DNA of 7,882 bases, from contig CAJWPW010000043.1 in NCBI GenBank assembly GCA_913045415.1, positions 1 to 7,882 of the forward strand, read 5' to 3'. This document shows, in pieces, positions 6,207 through 7,882 of the stretch (its first letter is position 1; each line of letters starts with the position of its first letter). This stretch comes from an uncultured Fidelibacterota bacterium (GTDB lineage: Bacteria > Marinisomatota > Marinisomatia > Marinisomatales > UBA1611). The notes beneath the pieces were generated by a model, which was not told the origin of the DNA, did not search any database, and saw only the letters and a program-made list of their open reading frames with translations. Position numbers and translations under genes: made by a program.

Positions 6207-7604
6207 CTATTTTAGAATCCGGATCAACCGTTCTGAGACCATGGTAATTCCCACATTTACAACAACAGAAACCAAGATAAACCAAGTCCAAGCCAAGCCA
6301 ATATGTTGTAAATAAAACACAATTAAACAACTGGAGATCAGCCCAAATATTAAACTGGTTGGTTGAAACGATTGATTAAGTTTACTCAAGAGAAATAGCC
6401 CCAAAAGTCCTCCATAAGTGAAGGAAGCAATCGTAAGTCCCATAATCACAATGGCAGAATCTCCTTCATCAAAAATGAGTGCAATGCCGATGAGAACAAT
6501 CGCCCACAAGAAACTGACAATCCGGGATTTTCTCAAATCCGCTTCACCTTTGAACCAATCGATGATTGTAGAAGAAGCCAAGGAATTGATAGATGAACTC
6601 AACGTTGACATGGCTGCCGACAGAATTCCAGCCAACAACAACCCTTTTACACCAATGGGTAAATGTTCAATAATAAAAGTTGAAAATTCCCGATCTTTAT
6701 CTATCTCCACCCCTCCGAGGTAAATGTAAATCAAGGATCCGGCTAATAAGAAAATCCCGAATTGCAGAAAAACAAAAAAACCACTCCCAATCATGGCTTT
6801 CCTTCCGGATTCTAAATCCTTGGTTCCCAAAACGCGTTGAACCATCATATAATCAGCACCATGAGAAGAAAAAGATAAAAGCATGCCACCAATGACTGCA
6901 CTTATGAACGAGTATGGATCATGGAGAAAATCTCCACTAAAATTTAGTATCTGGAATTTTCCTGCTTCACTCAATTGAGTCAGAGCATCACCAGCTGATG
7001 GCCCCATATTAAGCAGAATATAAAATATGGAAATCAAGCCTCCGGCTAAATAAAGCACAAATTGAAAACTATCAATCCAAACGATGGTTCGGATGCCTCC
7101 GAGAAGTGAATAAATAAGGGTTACAATTCCGATCACCAATACGGCAACAGGCAATGACCATCCCGTTACTACCTGAACAATAACTGCCGTAGCAAGGTAT
7201 CGAATTCCATCAGCAAGAATCCGGGTAATGAGGAAAACACCTGATGCGACTTTTTGGATCTCTGGACCAAATTTATTGCCCAATACTTCATAAATGGATG
7301 TGACCCCTGAACTAAAATATTCCGGCAATAAAAATAAGCTCACCAGAATCCTTCCCAAAATATATCCAATGGCCAATTGCAGGAATAACCAATTCCCGCG
7401 ATAAGCAATTCCCGGAATGCTGATAAATGTTAAAACGGACGTTTCTGTGGCAACGATGGAAAACATAGCAACAATCCAGGGAATAGTTTTGCCACCCAAA
7501 AAATAATCAGATGTGGTAATATTCAATCTGCTCTGCCACCAGCCAAAACCCATGAGTCCGGCTAAAAATAGAAAAATGATTGACGTGTCTATCCAGTGTA
7601 ACAT
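6207..7604 (-). CDS. Sodium:solute symporter (SSS family)
   Basis: This is an inner-membrane Na+-coupled symporter of the SSS family (PF00474, SLC5-like). The 465-residue protein is mostly hydrophobic, with about 12-13 helices, and is slightly shorter than many members. Signatures are TSDYFLGGKTIPW (31-43), SLLGGIRTIVWIDSFQ (166-181, the GG-x-x-x-V-x-x-D-x-x-Q type motif), DYMMVQRVLGTKDLESGRKA (251-270), and the serine-rich ILSAAMSTLSSSINSLASS (327-345) where the sodium site of the LeuT fold lies. Substrates in this family include sugars, sialic acid, amino acids and carboxylates. Linkage to a YbbE/YfeW-like serine hydrolase makes a MurNAc- or muropeptide-related substrate a reasonable guess. 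It starts 32 bases after that gene's stop, so the two are probably co-transcribed. Its TAG lies 6 bases from the stop of the convergent GHL10 gene. Confidence 0.92.
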   Translation of the reverse strand: MLHWIDTSIIFLFLAGLMGFGWWQSRLNITTSDYFLGGKTIPWIVAMFSIVATETSVLTFISIPGIAYRGNWLFLQLAIGYILGRILVSLFLLPEYFSSGVTSIYEVLGNKFGPEIQKVASGVFLITRILADGIRYLATAVIVQVVTGWSLPVAVLVIGIVTLIYSLLGGIRTIVWIDSFQFVLYLAGGLISIFYILLNMGPSAGDALTQLSEAGKFQILNFSGDFLHDPYSFISAVIGGMLLSFSSHGADYMMVQRVLGTKDLESGRKAMIGSGFFVFLQFGIFLLAGSLIYIYLGGVEIDKDREFSTFIIEHLPIGVKGLLLAGILSAAMSTLSSSINSLASSTIIDWFKGEADLRKSRIVSFLWAIVLIGIALIFDEGDSAIVIMGLTIASFTYGGLLGLFLLSKLNQSFQPTSLIFGLISSCLIVFYLQHIGLAWTWFILVSVVVNVGITMVSERLIRILK

Positions 7605-7611
7605 ATTATAA

Positions 7612-7616
7612 TTCCT
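7612..7616 (-). promoter_or_regulatory. Ribosome binding site of the symporter gene
   Basis: On the minus strand AGGAA lies 7 bases before the ATG at 7604-7602. It supports the chosen start and is one of the few clear Shine-Dalgarno sites in the window. The preceding hairpin-forming repeat ends directly against it. Confidence 0.6.
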
Positions 7617-7633
7617 GTGAATATATCATTCAC
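7617..7633. repeat. Inverted repeat GTGAAT-5 bp-ATTCAC
   Basis: A perfect 6-bp inverted repeat with a 5-base centre (ATATC on the plus strand) lies in the 32-base gap between the serine hydrolase stop and the symporter start, immediately upstream of the AGGAA site. It could be a small mRNA hairpin affecting symporter translation or a protein-binding palindrome. It lacks a U-tract, so it is not a convincing terminator. A repeat this short can occur by chance. Confidence 0.35.
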
Positions 7634-7636
7634 TCT

Positions 7637-7882
7637 TCAGGGAGTTTTTACCCATCGCTGTTTGATTTTCAGATTTGGATTCTGTTCTTTGAATCCCAGC
7701 GTCTCATAAACCGCAGAATGGATTCGTTGCCGCCAGTCATAATATTTTGGTTTTTTCCAAGAACGATTAGGATGAACCGCATTAGTTAGTAAAATAACTA
7801 TAATTTGGTTTTCGGGATCAATCCATAATGATGTTCCTGTATATCCTGTGTGTCCAAAACTGGAATCACTTAAATATACTCC
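7637..7882 (-). CDS. Beta-lactamase-fold serine hydrolase, C-terminal part (YbbE/YfeW-like), partial
   Basis: The minus strand is open from the window edge to a TGA at 7639-7637, encoding 81 residues with no frame break. The segment begins near FGHTGYTGTSLWIDPE, where HTG (codons 7852-7844) is the third active-site motif of the class C beta-lactamase/esterase fold (K/H-T/S-G; PF00144). It continues VILLTNAVHPNRS and then a helix with RIHSAVYETLGF. The LLTN-x-VHP-x-R stretch is typical of the YbbE/YfeW subgroup, which is encoded next to MurNAc uptake and recycling genes in Bacillus and E. coli. In many Bacteroidetes a similar domain is fused behind a GH3 (NagZ-type) domain, and the missing N-terminus means that fusion cannot be excluded. 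The catalytic SxxK and YxN motifs lie outside the window. It is not evidence of antibiotic resistance. It is likely co-transcribed with the symporter downstream. Confidence 0.85.
   Translation of the reverse strand, partial: GVYLSDSSFGHTGYTGTSLWIDPENQIIVILLTNAVHPNRSWKKPKYYDWRQRIHSAVYETLGFKEQNPNLKIKQRWVKTP

Noticed and set aside
6200..6225. ATCCGGAT palindrome near the convergent stops as a terminator
   Set aside because: It is only an 8-base self-complementary word without a loop or U-tract.
6418..6895. Plus-strand open frames opposite the symporter gene
   Set aside because: They lie antisense within a conserved SSS gene and show no recognisable motif or upstream signal.
7637..7882. Antibiotic-resistance beta-lactamase
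   Set aside because: The C-terminal sequence matches the YbbE/YfeW-type serine hydrolase pattern beside a transporter rather than AmpC enzymes, and the fold alone does not imply drug hydrolysis.
1..7882. CRISPR array, tRNA, rRNA, transposase or phage genes
   Set aside because: No direct repeat array, cloverleaf-like segment, terminal inverted repeats or mobile-element protein motifs were found. Nearly all of the sequence is accounted for by coding regions.

Overview
The window looks like chromosomal DNA of a Gram-negative bacterium of the Fibrobacteres-Chlorobi-Bacteroidetes (FCB) superphylum. Candidatus Marinimicrobia, Calditrichota or Ignavibacteria-like lineages are plausible. The clues are two secreted enzymes ending in type IX secretion (T9SS) type A sorting tails with the 'NYPNPF' signature, a rather AT-rich composition, very tight gene spacing and weak or absent Shine-Dalgarno sites inside the operon. 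The phylum is an inference; no rRNA or marker gene is present.

Layout. Five plus-strand genes (about 45-6200) form a compact run with gaps of 2 bp, 10 bp, a 4-bp ATGA overlap and 25 bp. They are (1) a lipoprotein D-Ala-D-Ala dipeptidase of the VanX/DdpX type, (2) an S66 LD-carboxypeptidase (LdcA family) with an export-signal-like N-terminus, (3) an APC-superfamily amino-acid permease, (4) an M14 zinc peptidase with a T9SS tail, and (5) a GHL10 (PF02638, YngK/DigH-like) glycosidase with a T9SS tail. Six bases further on, convergent minus-strand genes are met: a complete sodium:solute symporter (7604-6207) and, upstream of it, the last 81 codons of a YbbE/YfeW-type beta-lactamase-fold serine hydrolase that runs off the right edge (7882-7637). 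The first 42 bases may be the tail of another plus-strand gene.

How the genes may work together. Almost every enzyme belongs to a family with a known peptidoglycan activity: GHL10 (E. coli DigH cuts denuded glycan strands), M14 (MpaA-type peptidases act on gamma-D-Glu-diaminopimelate bonds), S66 (tetrapeptide LD-carboxypeptidase), M15D (D-Ala-D-Ala dipeptidase), and a serine hydrolase that in E. coli and Bacillus sits beside MurNAc transport genes. Two inner-membrane transporters would import the amino-acid or sugar products. The best reading is a locus for breaking down and taking up cell-wall material, with the outermost steps done by T9SS-exported proteins and later steps in the periplasm. 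This is inferred from families and linkage, not shown directly.

No RNA genes, CRISPR arrays, insertion sequences or confident promoters or terminators were seen. No intergenic stretch exceeds about 35 bases.
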